The notes: generated from the letters alone by a model not told the origin. Shown: positions 51,668 through 63,600, counted from the first letter of the stretch. The stretch is DNA of 64,000 nucleotides from Unio delphinus (GCA_029339505.1 JAQISU010000118.1:6494001-6558000); one strand, 5' to 3'. Made by a program: numbers and translations.

Positions 51668-54600
51668 AAATCTTACAATGTGTCAACTGTATACCCTTCA
51701 GTGGACATTTATGAAATAAATGAGGTGCCGTCAAGAAATGCCCAAATCTAACTCTAAACAAAGAAGACTTCAAGTATTCAGAGGCAAACTTCTGTTTAGA
51801 CACACTAGGCAGATGCCTATGGCCCCAACCTTGAACGGATCCCCGGCCAGGGGCCGAAATGATACACATTGAGGACACAAGTTTGTTTTTTGCTAAATTA
51901 TCAAACAGGTGGCCCCGATTCTGATAACTACCCAGGGGCCATGTGTCTCTATGTCGGGACCTGCAACTATTCAAGTTTGAATAATTATTTGTATACACGA
52001 CTCATGGAAATGATCAAACTCGGACCTTACATGATCCATGTGTCACCCTTTGAGTAATATGGACGACAAATTGGTACAAGTTTCGTAGGAAAACTCTTGT
52101 CTAAATATACTATTACAAGTGTTTAAGTAGCAATTTAACTCATTATAGATGTGTTTTAAAAGAATGGATCAATAATACGTTTAGTAGTGTTGCATTTAAT
52201 CCAAATTAAATTGCAAATAATCGAAAATTGGATACAGCGTAAGCTACCGAGATGGACTGCAAACTTGGGGAAGTAAAACAAAAATCGCTAGCTGAATGTA
52301 GAAATAAACAATCTAAAAAAAATTCAAAGTTACTCGAGATCATTAAAATATGTTCATTAATATGTTACGCTCTGAGGTATGTCAGATACATCCACTCTGT
52401 TATGTTACTAGTTACCTTCCGCCGATAATATCAATCCGCGTATTAATTGTGTTAACAAAAATAAAATGTCCTCCTTCTCGTTCAAATCCAGTCATTATTT
52501 TGACACATTATACAAATTGATGCATGATATGTATAAGTAAATTGTAAAATTTCGCTTATCCAAACAAATAGTAAATTTTAGGAACTTCTTTTTTCTCGAT
52601 GCAGTAATTGGCACAGAATAGAGAAAACCCATGCAAATAGACGGATCTAACTTTAAATATATATATATAAGTAAAATAAATTCCTCTTTTAGTAAAAATA
52701 CGGAAACTTCGCCACTCGTGACAGTACAATGTTTCTACTTCGCTCCTGAAACATTTCGGTATATCTGCCCCAGGAAGGTAGATATCTTTTACATGTTCAA
52801 GAAAACTATAATTGATACATATTCTTTGAATACAAAGTCCATCCCTTTAAGCTGCACGATCTTCGATGTCTTTTGATTTCATTATTTTAAACATCAATTA
52901 TAGTTATCATACTTTTGTAACAAAACAAAGCCACAAATCTGACCTCAGGAAAAGAAAACGTGGATAGAAATTCGTATCAAATTAACAGCTAGGAAAGAAA
53001 TTCTTATAATATTCACAGCTTGAGATAGAAATTCTTATAATATTCACAGCTAGAAAATAGATTATATTTATTAATTTATAGATTTGCATTCAAAGTCTGT
53101 GCTTCCAACTCTGCTACATTTTGGTGCAAAATATGGGCTGACACAGTTTTGCAAGCAGCTTACTAAGCTTCCAGGCAGTCAAAATTCCCTGAGGATGAAA
53201 AACAAAGATGGATTGCTTCCACGTGACATTGCAATGAATGGAGGATTTGACGACTTGGCTAAGGTAAGTGTTAGACTAGACGATCGGTCTTAAAATACCT
53301 AAATTTAGAGGATTTAGAACGACTCACTTTCGATTTTGAATAAAATATCCCTTTTAAGTAAAAAAAACGTCAACAAAAAATATTGAAAAATGCCCACACG
53401 CTCTTAAGTTGTTTTTCAACAATCTTCGCATTACATAATTTCCCAAATGCTACATTTATTTTGTCTTTTTACAAAATCAGATGTATGATGCAGCAGCCCA
53501 ATTTTCGTTATTAAGCATGCGCTTACCACCACCATCACAACCTAATGATCATGCGATAACCATCATCATCCTGATTCACTGAACATACAATAACCATCAC
53601 CCTCCCAACCCACAGAAAATGCGATAAATATCACCATCACAAATCATTGTGAATTATATCCTGGAATAGGTCATTCCACCGTGAATTATATCCTGGAATA
53701 GGTCATTCCACTGTGAATTATATCCTGGAATAGGTCTTTCCACCGTGAGTCATATACTAGAATCGATCTTTCCACTCTGAATCATATCCTAGAATCGGTC
53801 ATTCCACTTTGCGATAAATTCTGATATCGGTCATTCCGCTGGAAATGTTATATTGGAATTGGTCATTCCTCCTTTTGTCATATACTGGAATAGGACATTC
53901 CGTTGTGAATAATTTACTGTGCCTTCGTATTTTGACTACAGTAGTAACAATCATTTAGACCATTAATTATAAAGACGTTGTTTATGTAGCTCGATTGAAA
54001 TATTTCATAAGTCAAAATGTTCCGTAATAGAGCTGTAAAAGTAATTTTTGCATAATCAGTTCATTCCTCAGTCTTTAATGTGTTTCAGTTAGATTTATTA
54101 AGTTGTTCTTCAGGAGTCTTGTGGACTTTGTTATTTTTTTTATTATATTTAAAAAAATAACGTCTCCTCACACCAATTCATTAGGAGTACACATAATATT
54201 TTACCTGATTATTACACTTACCATTTGAATTGTATAGAAATAATTTATGGAAATGTGTTATGTAAATTGGATTGATTCTTTAAAAGCATTTTTAAGCGAT
54301 TTCATTTAAGTAATCCAATGTTCATATTTCTTTTCTTTTTTATATTAATACCCTTTGACATTTTTAAATATTTGAGTCTTGTGTCAAGTAACTTATCCTC
54401 TTAATATTTTTTTACATAATCAGATTTTCTTTAACTATTGCAATTTGTAACAGTAACGTAATAGATAATGATAAGTATAACAACCACTTTCCCTATAGGT
54501 CTTTTAATCGAATTCACGCAAAGAAAAAGGAAAACAAACAATTATATTCATTCTCTGTTTTCAGTTTCTTGAAATGGCCGAGGAGGGTATGTTTAAAACA

Positions 54601-56504
54601 CACGTCAATATGTCTTTAACATCTTGCATACAATTCATCACACTACTAACAAAATTACTAGTATTACTATTGCTGTTAGTATTTCTACTAATACTACTAC
54701 CAACACTGAACACGGTGCTTTGCCACTGGAGAGCAGACGTATCGCTTTCTGTGTCTCCAGCAAGGATGGAGGGTAATTGGGGGAGACGACTTTTGGCCTC
54801 ATCAATCTACAAGGAAAGGGGCACAGCCGTGATTGAAAGGCTCTCTCAACTGTTATATGGATGTGGAAGCAAAAAATGATCCAACATGAATTCGACGACG
54901 CTTTCATAATCCAATTCTATAAACGCAAGTGAAACCGCCAGGTCTGCAACATCCACCGGGGTATATCCTTACTCTCAATTGCAGGAAAGATACTCCCCAG
55001 AATCCTACTGAACCGCCCCACTACACACCTTGACCAGGTACTACTGCCAGAAAGTTAGTGTGGATTCCGAAAAGAACGTGGGACCGTCGGCATGGTGTTT
55101 GCTGCGAGACAGCTACAAGAGAGATGTCAATAGTAAAACACTGACCTTTTCTCTATCTATATCGACTTCACTAAGGCCCTTGATACTGTCAACAGAGAAG
55201 AATTGTGAAAGGAAATGGCCACGAAAATTTATATCCATGGTGCAGCATTTTCACGATGGCATGCACGCACGAAAGCGGGACAACGGGGAGACATCTGAAC
55301 CATTCCCAATAACCAATGTGATCAATTATGGTTGTGTCCTACCGTCGACACGACACTGTTCAATCTATAGCTCTTTGCCATGATGACTAATGCTTTCAGA
55401 AACAGAGAGGTTGAAGTCGGCATCAAGTACCGTACAGACTATTCCATCTCAGCAAGCTTCAAGCGACAACGATGTTTTGACGGACACCATCGGGGATTTC
55501 TTATTCCCGATGACTGCGCCCTCAATGCTGGCTCTGACACTGACCTCCAATGTAGTGTTGCAAAAATCTACAGCTCCTGTACAAGCTTTGGTCTCACCAT
55601 CAGTTGCATGAAGTACTGCATCAGCCGGTCCCTGGAAAGCCCTATGTTAAGCCCAAAATCACGTCAACGGTCAAAAACTGCTTTACCTACCTTGGCAGCA
55701 CACTGTCAACAAGCGTCAATATTGACGAAGACGTGATCATTCGCATTGCCAGAGCCAGTACAAGTTTGGCAGATAGTATGTCGACGTCTGGAATAGAAGT
55801 GGTATAAGTATCCAAACCAAACTAAAGGTCTACGGCGTAGTTGTGCTCCCCACACTACTTTATGCATGTAAAACGTGGAGAATGTAACAACGCAACGCCA
55901 ATAAGCTGAACCATTTTTCACACCACAAATCTCAGGAAATTCATCAATATCACGTAGCAAACCAAGGTTCCTGACACTTAAATAGTCGCCAAAGCAGGTC
56001 TCCGCAGCATCCACACCATCATGATGCAGTGCTAGCTACTCTGGGCGGGACATGTTGTACGCAGGCCACACCACCGGCTGCCTAGGATACTCTTCTATGG
56101 CTAACTACAGCAAGGACAGCGATCCCAAGGAAGTCAGAAGAAACGTTTCAAGGACAATCTAAAAGCTGCAGCGTTCAACATAAACCCTGATTCATGGGAG
56201 CTAAGAGCAAGCGATCGAGTTCATTGGGGTTCTTCTGTTCACAAAGGCTCCAAGTTGTGCGAATCAAGTGGGACAGCAGCTGCAGAGCTGAAGAGCGAAG
56301 CAAGAAAATCCCGTGCCATTCACCCTTCTGGAGATGTTCCACCCATCCAATGTCCCATGTGCAAACGATCATTCCGTGCAAAGGTTGGCCCCATCAGCCA
56401 CCTGCGCACGCACATAACCGAATCGACTCCTCCAACCCTCGGATGACTAAAGTGGTCCTCGTCAAACCGACGGACGAACGACATACTACCAATACTAATG
56501 TGTT

Positions 56505-56567
<63 letters not shown>

Positions 56568-59500
56568 TTTGGATTTTTAACTTAGCTGTAACAATTTTTC
56601 CGTCATATTGCTACGATGTCTGCAGTGAGGCAGTTTATAGTGATGTCTAGCACTTGGGCATCATGCTGCAGACGTGTAGCATGATGTCAGATCCAGTCAT
56701 ATTATCATAACACCAGGCCGACCAGTCCGAACTCTAACCTCTTAATGCTGAGCGTCTAACGAGGCAGTTGTTAGCACCAGGTACTATTCGTGTTTAAATC
56801 CACGACCTCCCGCTTCCACCAATTCTAATATTGCTACTAAGACTAATACTACTGGCATCTACTAATATAGTCCTGTAGAAGAAACAACAAGAATACTTCG
56901 TCCCAAGAAGCTGGAGACAAACATAATATTTCTAAGTTTTTCCAGGTATTTGTTTTCATTGATAGTTGTCTCTGTAGCGTCTAAATAGACCAATATTAAG
57001 TTATGTTAGATCACAATAGACCAATATTAAGTTGTGTTAGATCACACCAGTATTTGTAACGCACAATCAAAATAAATCCAAATATTACGATTTTGCTAAA
57101 AATTATAGAAGGCATAACACACTAAAATTAGCATCCACACTGATCACACGGGTAAGACTTATTTGATGAGATTAACACTGGAGGTAGACGTTTGACTGAT
57201 ATTGTATTATGATTCATTATTGGAGAATGTGTATGTAGACGAATTTGTCATATTTGAAAAATGTATAATACTATGCCAATCAAATTCAGAACTGTATCAT
57301 CCAAAAGAGCTGCATGTTTGTATTATAATACAAGTTCAGTGCCAAGTAACTTGTATTGTAAATATTTGGACTATCATACAGAATCAAAGCCCAGTAGATT
57401 TACATTGTAAATATTTGGACTATCATACAGAATAAAAGCCCAGTACATTTACATTGTAAATGTTTGGACTATGATTCATTCGCTTTTCACTTCTTGGAAC
57501 TACCATACAGTTCGAGAACAAATAGCCTTTGCATTCTACATGTCTGGACTATAATATAGGCTCTAAGCCCAGTACATTTGCATTGTACACGTCTGAACCA
57601 TAATATAGGCTCTAAGCTCAGTACATTTGCATTGTACATGTCTGGACTATAATATAGACTCTAAGCCCAGTACATTTGTATTGTACATGTCTGGACTATA
57701 ATATAGGCTTTAAGCCCAGCACATTTGTATTGTACATGTCTGAACTATAATATAGGCTTTAAGCCCAGTACATTTTCATTGTACATGTCTGAACCATAAA
57801 TAGGCTTTAAGTCCAGTACATTTGCATTGTACATGTCTGAACCATAAATAGGCTTTAAGTCCAGTACATTTGTATTGTACATGTCTGGACTATAATATAG
57901 GCTCTAAGCCCAGTACATTTGTATTGTGCATCTCTAGACTATCGTGCAAGTTCAGGGCACAGAAATATACGGTAAATATAAAGCTTTATTATACAATATT
58001 TTTACTTCTCCATCATGGGAAGTGTGTATTCAATTGAAGTGTTTGTTTGTTAGTTTTAATTTGTATTTATTCCATTACATGATTTTGGGATGCTAAACTG
58101 GTTAATGAATTGATATTGTCCAGAAGAGTTCAGTTCTGTTTGACCTGATTGATTTTGTTTATATCTTCAATGTAAACAACGTTTTTATCTTGCTCAGAGT
58201 CAGAATCTGATTCATTAGGTTGCGTCAAGACCATTATATGTCACAATAATAAGGGTGTGCGAGTTAAATACTATACAGTGATCAAGACCATTATATGTCA
58301 CAATAATAAGGGTGTGCGAGTTAAATACTATACAGTGATCAAGACCATTATATGTCACAATAATAAGGGTGTGCGAGTTAAATACTATACAGTGATCAAG
58401 ACCATTATATGTCACAATAATAAGGGTATGCGAGTTAAATACTATACAGTGATCAAGACCATTATATGTCACAATAATAAGGGTATGCGAGTTAAATACT
58501 ATACAGTGATCAAGACCATCATATGTCACAATAATAAGGGTATGCGAGTTAAATACTATACAGTGATCAAGACCATCATATGTCACAATAATAAGGGTGT
58601 GCGAGTTAAATACTATACAGTGATCAAGACCATTATATGTCACAATAATAAGGGTATGCGAGTTAAATACTATACAGTGATCAAGACCATTATATGTCAC
58701 AATAATAAGGGTATGCGAGTTAAATACTATACATTGATCAAGACCATCATAGGTCACAATAATAAGGGTATGCGAGTTAAATACTATACAGTGATCAAGA
58801 CCATCATATGTCACAATAATAAGGGTATGCGAGTTAAATGCTATACAGTTATCAAGACCATTATATGTCACAATAATAAGGGTATGCGAGTTAAATGCTA
58901 TACATTGATCAAGACCATCATATGTCACAATAATAAGGGTATGCGAGTTAAATACTAAGACCATTATATGTCACAATAATAAGGGTATGCGAGTTAAATA
59001 CTATACAGTGATCAAGACAATCATATGTCACAATAATAAGGGTATGCGAGTTAAATACTATACAGTGATCAAGACCATTATATGTCACAATAATAAGGGT
59101 ATGCGAGTTAAATACTATACAGTGATTAAGACCATTATATGTCACAATAATAAGGGTATGCGAGTTAAATACTATACAGTGATCAAGACCATTATATGTC
59201 ACAATAATAAGGGTATGCGAGTTAAATACTATACAGTGATGTCAAAATCACCTAAATGTGTATGGAGATGACCAAAGGTCCTCTTTTATATATATGTATC
59301 TATTAGGAAATGTGTTCTTGATTATCAAAGTTTATCTTATTTATCTTTCTCGAAATGTGTTCGGGATTATCAAAGTTTATCTTATTTATCTTTCTGAAAA
59401 TGTATTGGGAATTATCAAAGTTTATTTTATTTGTTGAGTTGGAAATGTGTTGGGGATTATCAAAGTTTATCTTATTATCTTTCTGGAAATGTGTCGGGGA

Positions 59501-62500
59501 TTATCAAAGTTTATCTTATTTTATTTTTCTGGAGATATGTTGGTGATTATCAAAGATTATCTTATTTATCTTTTTTTAAAATGTGTTGGGGATTATCAAC
59601 GTTTATATCTTCTTTATCCTTCTGGAAATATGTTGGGGATTATCAAAGTTTATCTTATTTATCTTTATTGAAATATGTTGGGGATTATCAAAATTTATCT
59701 TTTTTTATTTTCTGGAAATATGTTGGGGATTATCAAAGTTTATCTTATTTTTTTCTGGAAATATGTTGGGGATTATCAACGATTATCTTATTTATCTTTT
59801 TTTAAAATGTGTTGGGGATTATCAACGTTTATATCTTTATTATCCTTCTGGAAATATGTTAGGGATTATCAAAATTTATCATATTTATCTTTATAGGAAT
59901 GTGTTGGGAATTATCAAAGTTTATCTTATTTATAGAGTTGGAAATGTGTTGGGGATTATCAACGATTATCTTATTTATCTTTCTTTAAAATGTGTTGGGG
60001 ATTATCAACGATTATATCTTCTTTATCCTTCTGGAAATATGTTAGGGATTATCAAAATTTATCATATTTATCTTTATAGGAATGTGTTGGGAATTATCAA
60101 AGTTTATCTTATTTATAGAGTTGGAAATGTGTTGGGGATTATCAACGATTATCTTATTTATATTTCTTTAAAATGTGTTGGGGATTATCAACGATTATAT
60201 CTTCTTTACCCTTCTGGAAATATGTTGGGGATTATCAAAGTTTATCTTATTTATAGAGTTGGAAATATGTTGGGGATTATCAAAGTCTATCTTATTTATC
60301 CTTATGGAAATATATTGGGGATTATCGAAGTTTATATTATTTATCTTTATGGAAATGTGTTGGGGATTATCAAAGTTAATCTTTATGGTAGAGTTGGAAA
60401 TCTGTTGGGGATTATCAAAGTCTATCTTATTTATCCTTATGGAAATATGTTGGGGATTATCGAAGTTTATATTATTTATCTTTATGGAAATGTTTTGGGG
60501 ATTATCAAAGTTTATCTTTATTACAGAGTTGGAAATGTGTAGAGGATTATCAAAGTTTATCTTATTTATATTTCTGGAAATGTGTTGCGGATTATCAAAG
60601 TTTATCTTATTTATCTTTATGGTGGTTGTTGGTGATTATCAAAGTTTATCTTTGTTATAGAGTTGGAAACGTGTAAGTGGATCGTCAATGTTGCTACTAT
60701 TAATTTATTTCAGACTCAGATGATACATTCCTCACTTCTACAAACCCTGACGGGGAAAAACAGGTAAGAAATACTATCTTTAACAGCGATTACTGTTGAT
60801 TGACAAAATACCACAAACAGGAAATACTGTGTTTAATAGCGATTACTGTTGAATGACAACTGGTAAGAAATACTGTCTTTAATAGCGATTACTTTTGGAT
60901 GACGAAAGACCAAAGGTAGGATATTCTGCCTTGAACAGCACTTACTATTGAACGACGAAAGACCACAGGTTAGAATACTGGCTTGAATAGCGATTACTTC
61001 TGGATGACGAGAGACCACAGGTATAAAATTCTGCCTTGAACGGCGATTAATATTGTGTGACGAAAGACTACAGATAAAGAATAATGCACGAAAAGCGATT
61101 TATATTGGTTGATGAGTGACTACAGGTAAGATGGTTGGTTGGTTGGTTGGTTGTTTTGGGTTAATGCCATTTTTCAGCACATGATACATGGTGACCTGTA
61201 TGCTTGGTGCAGGAAGAACACTGGAATGATCTGAGAAAGACCGCCTACCTACGGGAAGCTACCGGCAAGATTTCTTTCATTTTCACTTTGGCACAAACCC
61301 GATAGTCGAAGTCAGGCAGGCAGAGGTCAGATGTACGAAATACTGCTTTCAATACCGATTACTATTGGATGACGGGAGACTACAGGTAAAAAATATTGTC
61401 TTGAGTACCGATTACAATTGGATGACCGGAGACTACAGGTAAGAAATATTGTCTTGAATACCGATTACTATTCGATGACGGGAGACTACAGGTAGGAAAT
61501 ATTGCCTTGAACAGCGTTTAAGTTTGTATAATGGGAGATCACAGGTAACAAATACTGCCTCGCACAAACTATTATTATTGCAGAGGGAAGTGCAAGTATA
61601 TGTCATATGCGATATTTGTATAATAGAACTTATTAAAAATATGAAGCAAACACAGGAATTTGAATTAACAGCCTATCAGAAGATTTAAATTTGATTGTTC
61701 AATACAACTGTCCTCCGCTATAAATAAAAAGTACCAAGAGTGGTGTCCAAATCGGTATTCGAAATTACCAGATTTAAAAGAGTGGTGTCCAAATCGGTAT
61801 ACGAAATTACCAGATTTACAAAGAGTGGTGTCCAAATAGGTATACGAAATTACCAGATTTACAAAGAGTGGTGTCCAAATCGAATCGGTATACGAAATTA
61901 CCAGATTTAAAAGAGTGGTGTCCGAATCGGTATACGAGATTACCAGATTTAAAAGAGTGGTGTCCAAATCGGTATACGAAATCACCAGATTTAAAAGAGT
62001 GGTGTCCAAATCGGTATACGAGATTACCAGATTTAAAAGAGTGGTGTCCAAATCGGTATACGAAATAACCAGATTTAAAAGAGTGGTGTCCAAATCGAAT
62101 CGGTATACGAAATTACCAGATTTAAAAGAGTGGTGTCCAAATCGAAACGGTATACGAAATTACAAGATTTAAAAGACTGGTGTCCAAATCGGTATACAAA
62201 ATTATCAGGTTTAAGATTTTCTTTGCTAAGACTGGGTTACGCAGCGTATGGTGAATTTATAATCTAGTTACTTTAACTGAATAAGATACAGTAGAATGTT
62301 TGAATAAGTATGTTATTTATTGAGTATGTTGAATAAGTATGTTATTTATTGAGTATGTTGAATAAGTATGTTATTTATTGAGTATGTTGAATAAGTACGT
62401 TATTTATTGAGTATGTTGAATAAGTATGTTATTTATTGAGTATGTTGAATGAGTATGTTATTTATTGAGTATGTTGAATAAGTTTGTTATTTCTTGAGTA

Positions 62501-62636
62501 TCTTGAATAAGTTTGTTATTTCTTGCAGACAACATCTTTCAGTGACCCAACGTCCTCTCACAGTTACTCGCTACTTCCTGGACGTGACGGAAACGCTTTA
62601 GGAGGTACTGTCGTTTTTTCTACACTCCAAAACACG

Positions 62637-62730
<94 letters not shown>

Positions 62731-63040
62731 CTGTGTGTATGTTATTTATTCAATACTTTATTTAAGCATATTAATTCGCTCTATGTTATATTATTACTAT
62801 GGCGGCAGAGTTACGTTTAAAATATATTTTTATCATCTTCAGCATGAAGTGTCAGTTATTTCATAAATTCTAATATAACACGGCCTCTCATTTTTCCTGT
62901 GAGGCTATATATATATGTTCATCTGAAAATGTTACTTCTTCGAATAGTGGGCAACGGAAAGTAAGGGAACATCTACCATTTAAATGTATTTTTCAGCAGG
63001 GAGCCATACCATGGACACTTTACAAAGAGATGGGAGCATG
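46004..63040 (+). CDS. BCAP/BANK1/stumps-family signalling adaptor gene (spliced, 3' end outside window)
   Basis: Eight exons join in phase: 46004-46480, 50745-50880, 51072-51332, 53082-53263, 54565-54586, 60714-60763, 62529-62604 and about 63000-63040. The order of regions is an N-terminal TIR-like domain, a DBB-like domain ([14 protein letters not shown]) and ankyrin-like helices ([16 protein letters not shown]), followed by a polar Ser/Thr-rich linker. This is the layout of PIK3AP1 (BCAP), BANK1 and fly stumps/Dof, cytoplasmic adaptors that link receptors to PI3K or FGF signalling. I cannot say which vertebrate member is closest. The introns are packed with minisatellites, a LINE and SINEs. 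Confidence 0.8.
46517..47850 (+). repeat. 17-bp minisatellite in intron 1
   Basis: About 75 copies of a unit around AGTACATAGTTCATTTA, with C/A and A/G variants at two positions and occasional 1-bp insertions. Confidence 0.95.
47940..50290 (+). repeat. 27-bp minisatellite in intron 1 with higher-order structure
   Basis: About 87 copies of ATAAACATGAATATTCCC plus ATGTCACAG. A distinctive variant (AAACACTAATATTCC) recurs near 48555, 49173 and 49763, showing duplicated blocks of about 0.6 kb. The period is nine codons, so frames stay open for hundreds of codons on both strands without coding meaning. Confidence 0.95.
50291..50744. other. End of intron 1
   Basis: Unique AT-rich sequence, ending in a polypyrimidine-like TATTTTCCTTTAAG acceptor. 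Confidence 0.5.
50745..50880 (+). CDS. Adaptor gene exon 2 (DBB-like domain)
   Basis: Phase 0 in, phase 1 out (GGAG|gtaact). It encodes [19 protein letters not shown] and ends YSFIIG, a beta-rich segment of the Dof/BCAP/BANK domain. Confidence 0.78.
50890..50934 (+). repeat. (GT)n microsatellite in intron 2
   Basis: About 42 bp of GT dinucleotides just after the donor site. Confidence 0.95.
51072..51332 (+). CDS. Adaptor gene exon 3 (DBB-like domain, second part)
   Basis: The acceptor is TTATTTTCAG and the donor GGAG|gtgaga, phase 1 to phase 1. It encodes an Ig-like DBB strand region ([16 protein letters not shown]) and a helical segment ([20 protein letters not shown]). Confidence 0.8.
51333..53081. 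other. Intron 3
   Basis: It holds a (CT)n microsatellite (51616-51665) and, at its end (52975-53050), three copies of a GAAATTCTTATAATATTCACAGCT unit that includes acceptor-like CACAG. Otherwise unassigned. Confidence 0.5.
53082..53263 (+). CDS. Adaptor gene exon 4 (ankyrin-like helices)
   Basis: Phase 1 in, phase 0 out (AAG|gtaagt). It encodes [20 protein letters not shown] and [20 protein letters not shown], the paired-helix pattern seen after the DBB domain in BCAP and BANK1. Confidence 0.85.
53264..54564. other. Intron 4
   Basis: At 53640-53910 about eight diverged copies of a roughly 32-bp unit (GTGAATTATATCCTGGAATAGG-like) form a minisatellite. CACC/ATC-rich text precedes it. The rest is unassigned. 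Confidence 0.6.
54565..54586 (+). CDS. Adaptor gene exon 5 (22-nt microexon)
   Basis: TTTTCAG precedes and gtatgt follows. It is phase 0 to phase 1 and extends the ankyrin-like helix (FLEMAEE). The flanking exons fit only if it is included. Confidence 0.65.
54720..56445 (+). mobile_element. LINE with C-terminal C2H2 zinc finger, decayed, in intron 5
   Basis: Reading rightward through several frames are RT pieces (a [15 protein letters not shown] stretch near 54985, [14 protein letters not shown] near 55260, [16 protein letters not shown] near 55530), a [11 protein letters not shown] stretch near 55690, and a final C2H2 finger ([13 protein letters not shown] with HLRTH, 56350-56412). About 60 bp at 54715-54775 match the family on the opposite strand ([13 protein letters not shown]), suggesting a 5' inversion. 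It is clearly non-functional. Confidence 0.85.
56507..56566 (+). repeat. (GT)n microsatellite
   Basis: About 60 bp of GT dinucleotides between the LINE and the SINE. Confidence 0.97.
56575..56830 (-). mobile_element. tRNA-derived SINE (family 1), minus strand
   Basis: The blocks GTGAGGCAGTTTATAGTGATG and GCATCATGCTGCAGACGTGTAG match the reverse complement of the SINE at 18335. The head (CTCTAACCTCTTAATGC...) is decayed. Confidence 0.75.
56831..57350. other. Intron 5, unassigned part
   Basis: AT-rich. AGACCAATATTAAGTT(A/G)TGTTAGATCAC is duplicated at 56988 and 57020. Confidence 0.45.
57350..57950 (+). repeat. About 48-bp minisatellite in intron 5
   Basis: Around ten units with TAATATAGGCT(C/T)TAAGCCCAG and CATTGTACATGTCTG blocks. 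The first units are more divergent. Confidence 0.9.
57951..58225. other. Intron 5, unassigned part
   Basis: Unique AT-rich sequence between two minisatellites. Confidence 0.4.
58226..59240 (+). repeat. 57-bp minisatellite in intron 5
   Basis: About 18 copies of a unit containing GATCAAGACCATTATATGTC and GTATGCGAGTTAAATACTA, with one shortened unit near 58960. The copies are nearly identical. The period equals 19 codons, so long frames on both strands are artefacts. Confidence 0.96.
59295..60665 (+). repeat. 45-50 bp minisatellite in intron 5
   Basis: About 28 units of GGAAATATGTTGGGGATTA followed by TCAAAGTTTATCTTATTTAT, with variable ends, arranged in higher-order groups. ORFs such as 59583-60542 are by-products. 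Confidence 0.93.
60714..60763 (+). CDS. Adaptor gene exon 6
   Basis: The acceptor TTTATTTCAG and donor CAG|gtaaga are strong. It is phase 1 to phase 0 and encodes an acidic/Ser-Thr-rich linker ([17 protein letters not shown]). Confidence 0.7.
60764..61560 (+). repeat. About 60-bp degenerate repeats and SINE in intron 6
   Basis: Diverged units around CAGGTAAGAAATA(C/T)TG, GCGATTACTATTG and GATGACG(A/G)GAGAC. Each unit copies the donor-like CAGGTAAGAAATACT of exon 6, so the array may have grown from the exon-intron boundary. It is interrupted by a SINE at about 61130-61325. Confidence 0.75.
61130..61325 (-). mobile_element. tRNA-like SINE fragment (family 2), minus strand
   Basis: GGGAAGCTACCGGCAAGATT and the following CACAAACCCGATAGTCGAA correspond to the better-preserved copy at 38336-38518. 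A (GGTT)n tract lies at its left edge. Confidence 0.6.
61738..62210 (+). repeat. 42-bp minisatellite in intron 6
   Basis: About eleven units of AGAGTGGTGTCCAAATCGG plus TATACGAAATTACCAGATTTAAA. Three have a 5-bp AATCG/AAACG insertion. The basic period is 14 codons, giving spurious frames on both strands. Confidence 0.95.
62295..62520 (+). repeat. 29-bp minisatellite in intron 6
   Basis: About eight units of GTTGAATAAGTATGTTATTT plus ATTGAGTAT directly precede the exon 7 acceptor. The last units change to TTTCTTG and supply the polypyrimidine tract of the splice site. Confidence 0.93.
62529..62604 (+). CDS. Adaptor gene exon 7
   Basis: The acceptor is TTTCTTGCAG and the donor GGAG|gtactg, phase 0 to phase 1. 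It encodes a Ser/Thr/Pro-rich linker segment ([19 protein letters not shown]). Confidence 0.7.
62639..62729 (+). repeat. (AT)n microsatellite in intron 7
   Basis: About 90 bp of AT dinucleotides. Confidence 0.97.
62997..63040 (+). CDS. Adaptor gene exon 8
   Basis: A tandem acceptor TTTTCAGCAG allows a start at 62997 or 63000 (a NAGNAG site adding or omitting one residue), and the donor is ATG|gtatgt. It is phase 1 to phase 0 and encodes about 14 residues ending [10 protein letters not shown]. The rest of the gene lies beyond the window. Confidence 0.6.
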
Positions 63041-63229
63041 GTATGTACACTATTGGAGCAATATCACAGCTTACAAATTGTTTTACAATCTGATGCTTAC
63101 TGTCAATCATCAAAGACTATCCCATCTTTTAATAGACACATTCTAGTGTTTGACGCAAGAAACAATGCATACAGTATAGTGCTTTGAAGAATAACTAAAA
63201 TTCAGTATAATGCTTTATAGAATAACAAC

Positions 63230-63600
63230 TCATAGGTCATATTGTGTTATACAACAACACATATTTTCTGGTGTTTTATACGATAACAGCACACCAATTA
63301 AAGTCTTTTATACAAGAAGAGCACATTAATAATAGTGTTTTAAATAATATAAACACATACATTAAAATGTTTATAATATTAAACATACATTTGTGTTTTA
63401 TACAATACCAACACAATAGTAACACATGTCTTGTAGTGTTTTATACAATACCAACACAATAGTAACACATGTCTTGTAGTGTTTTATACAATACCAACAC
63501 AATAGTAACACATGTCTTGTAGTGTTTTATACAATACCAACACAATAGTAATACATGTCTTGTAGTGTTTTGAACAATAACAAAACATTTCATTATAGTG
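63230..63600 (+). repeat. 45-bp minisatellite in intron 8
   Basis: Three to four close units containing AACACATGTCTTGTAGTGTT and ATACAATACCAACACAATAG (63411-63560), flanked by more diverged copies. Confidence 0.85.

Noticed and set aside
58215..59271. Frames of 233-249 codons on both strands
   Set aside because: By-products of the 57-bp repeat (19 codons); no unique sequence is encoded.
59583..60542. 319-codon frame rich in GIIKVYLIY
   Set aside because: Translation of the 45-50 bp intronic minisatellite.
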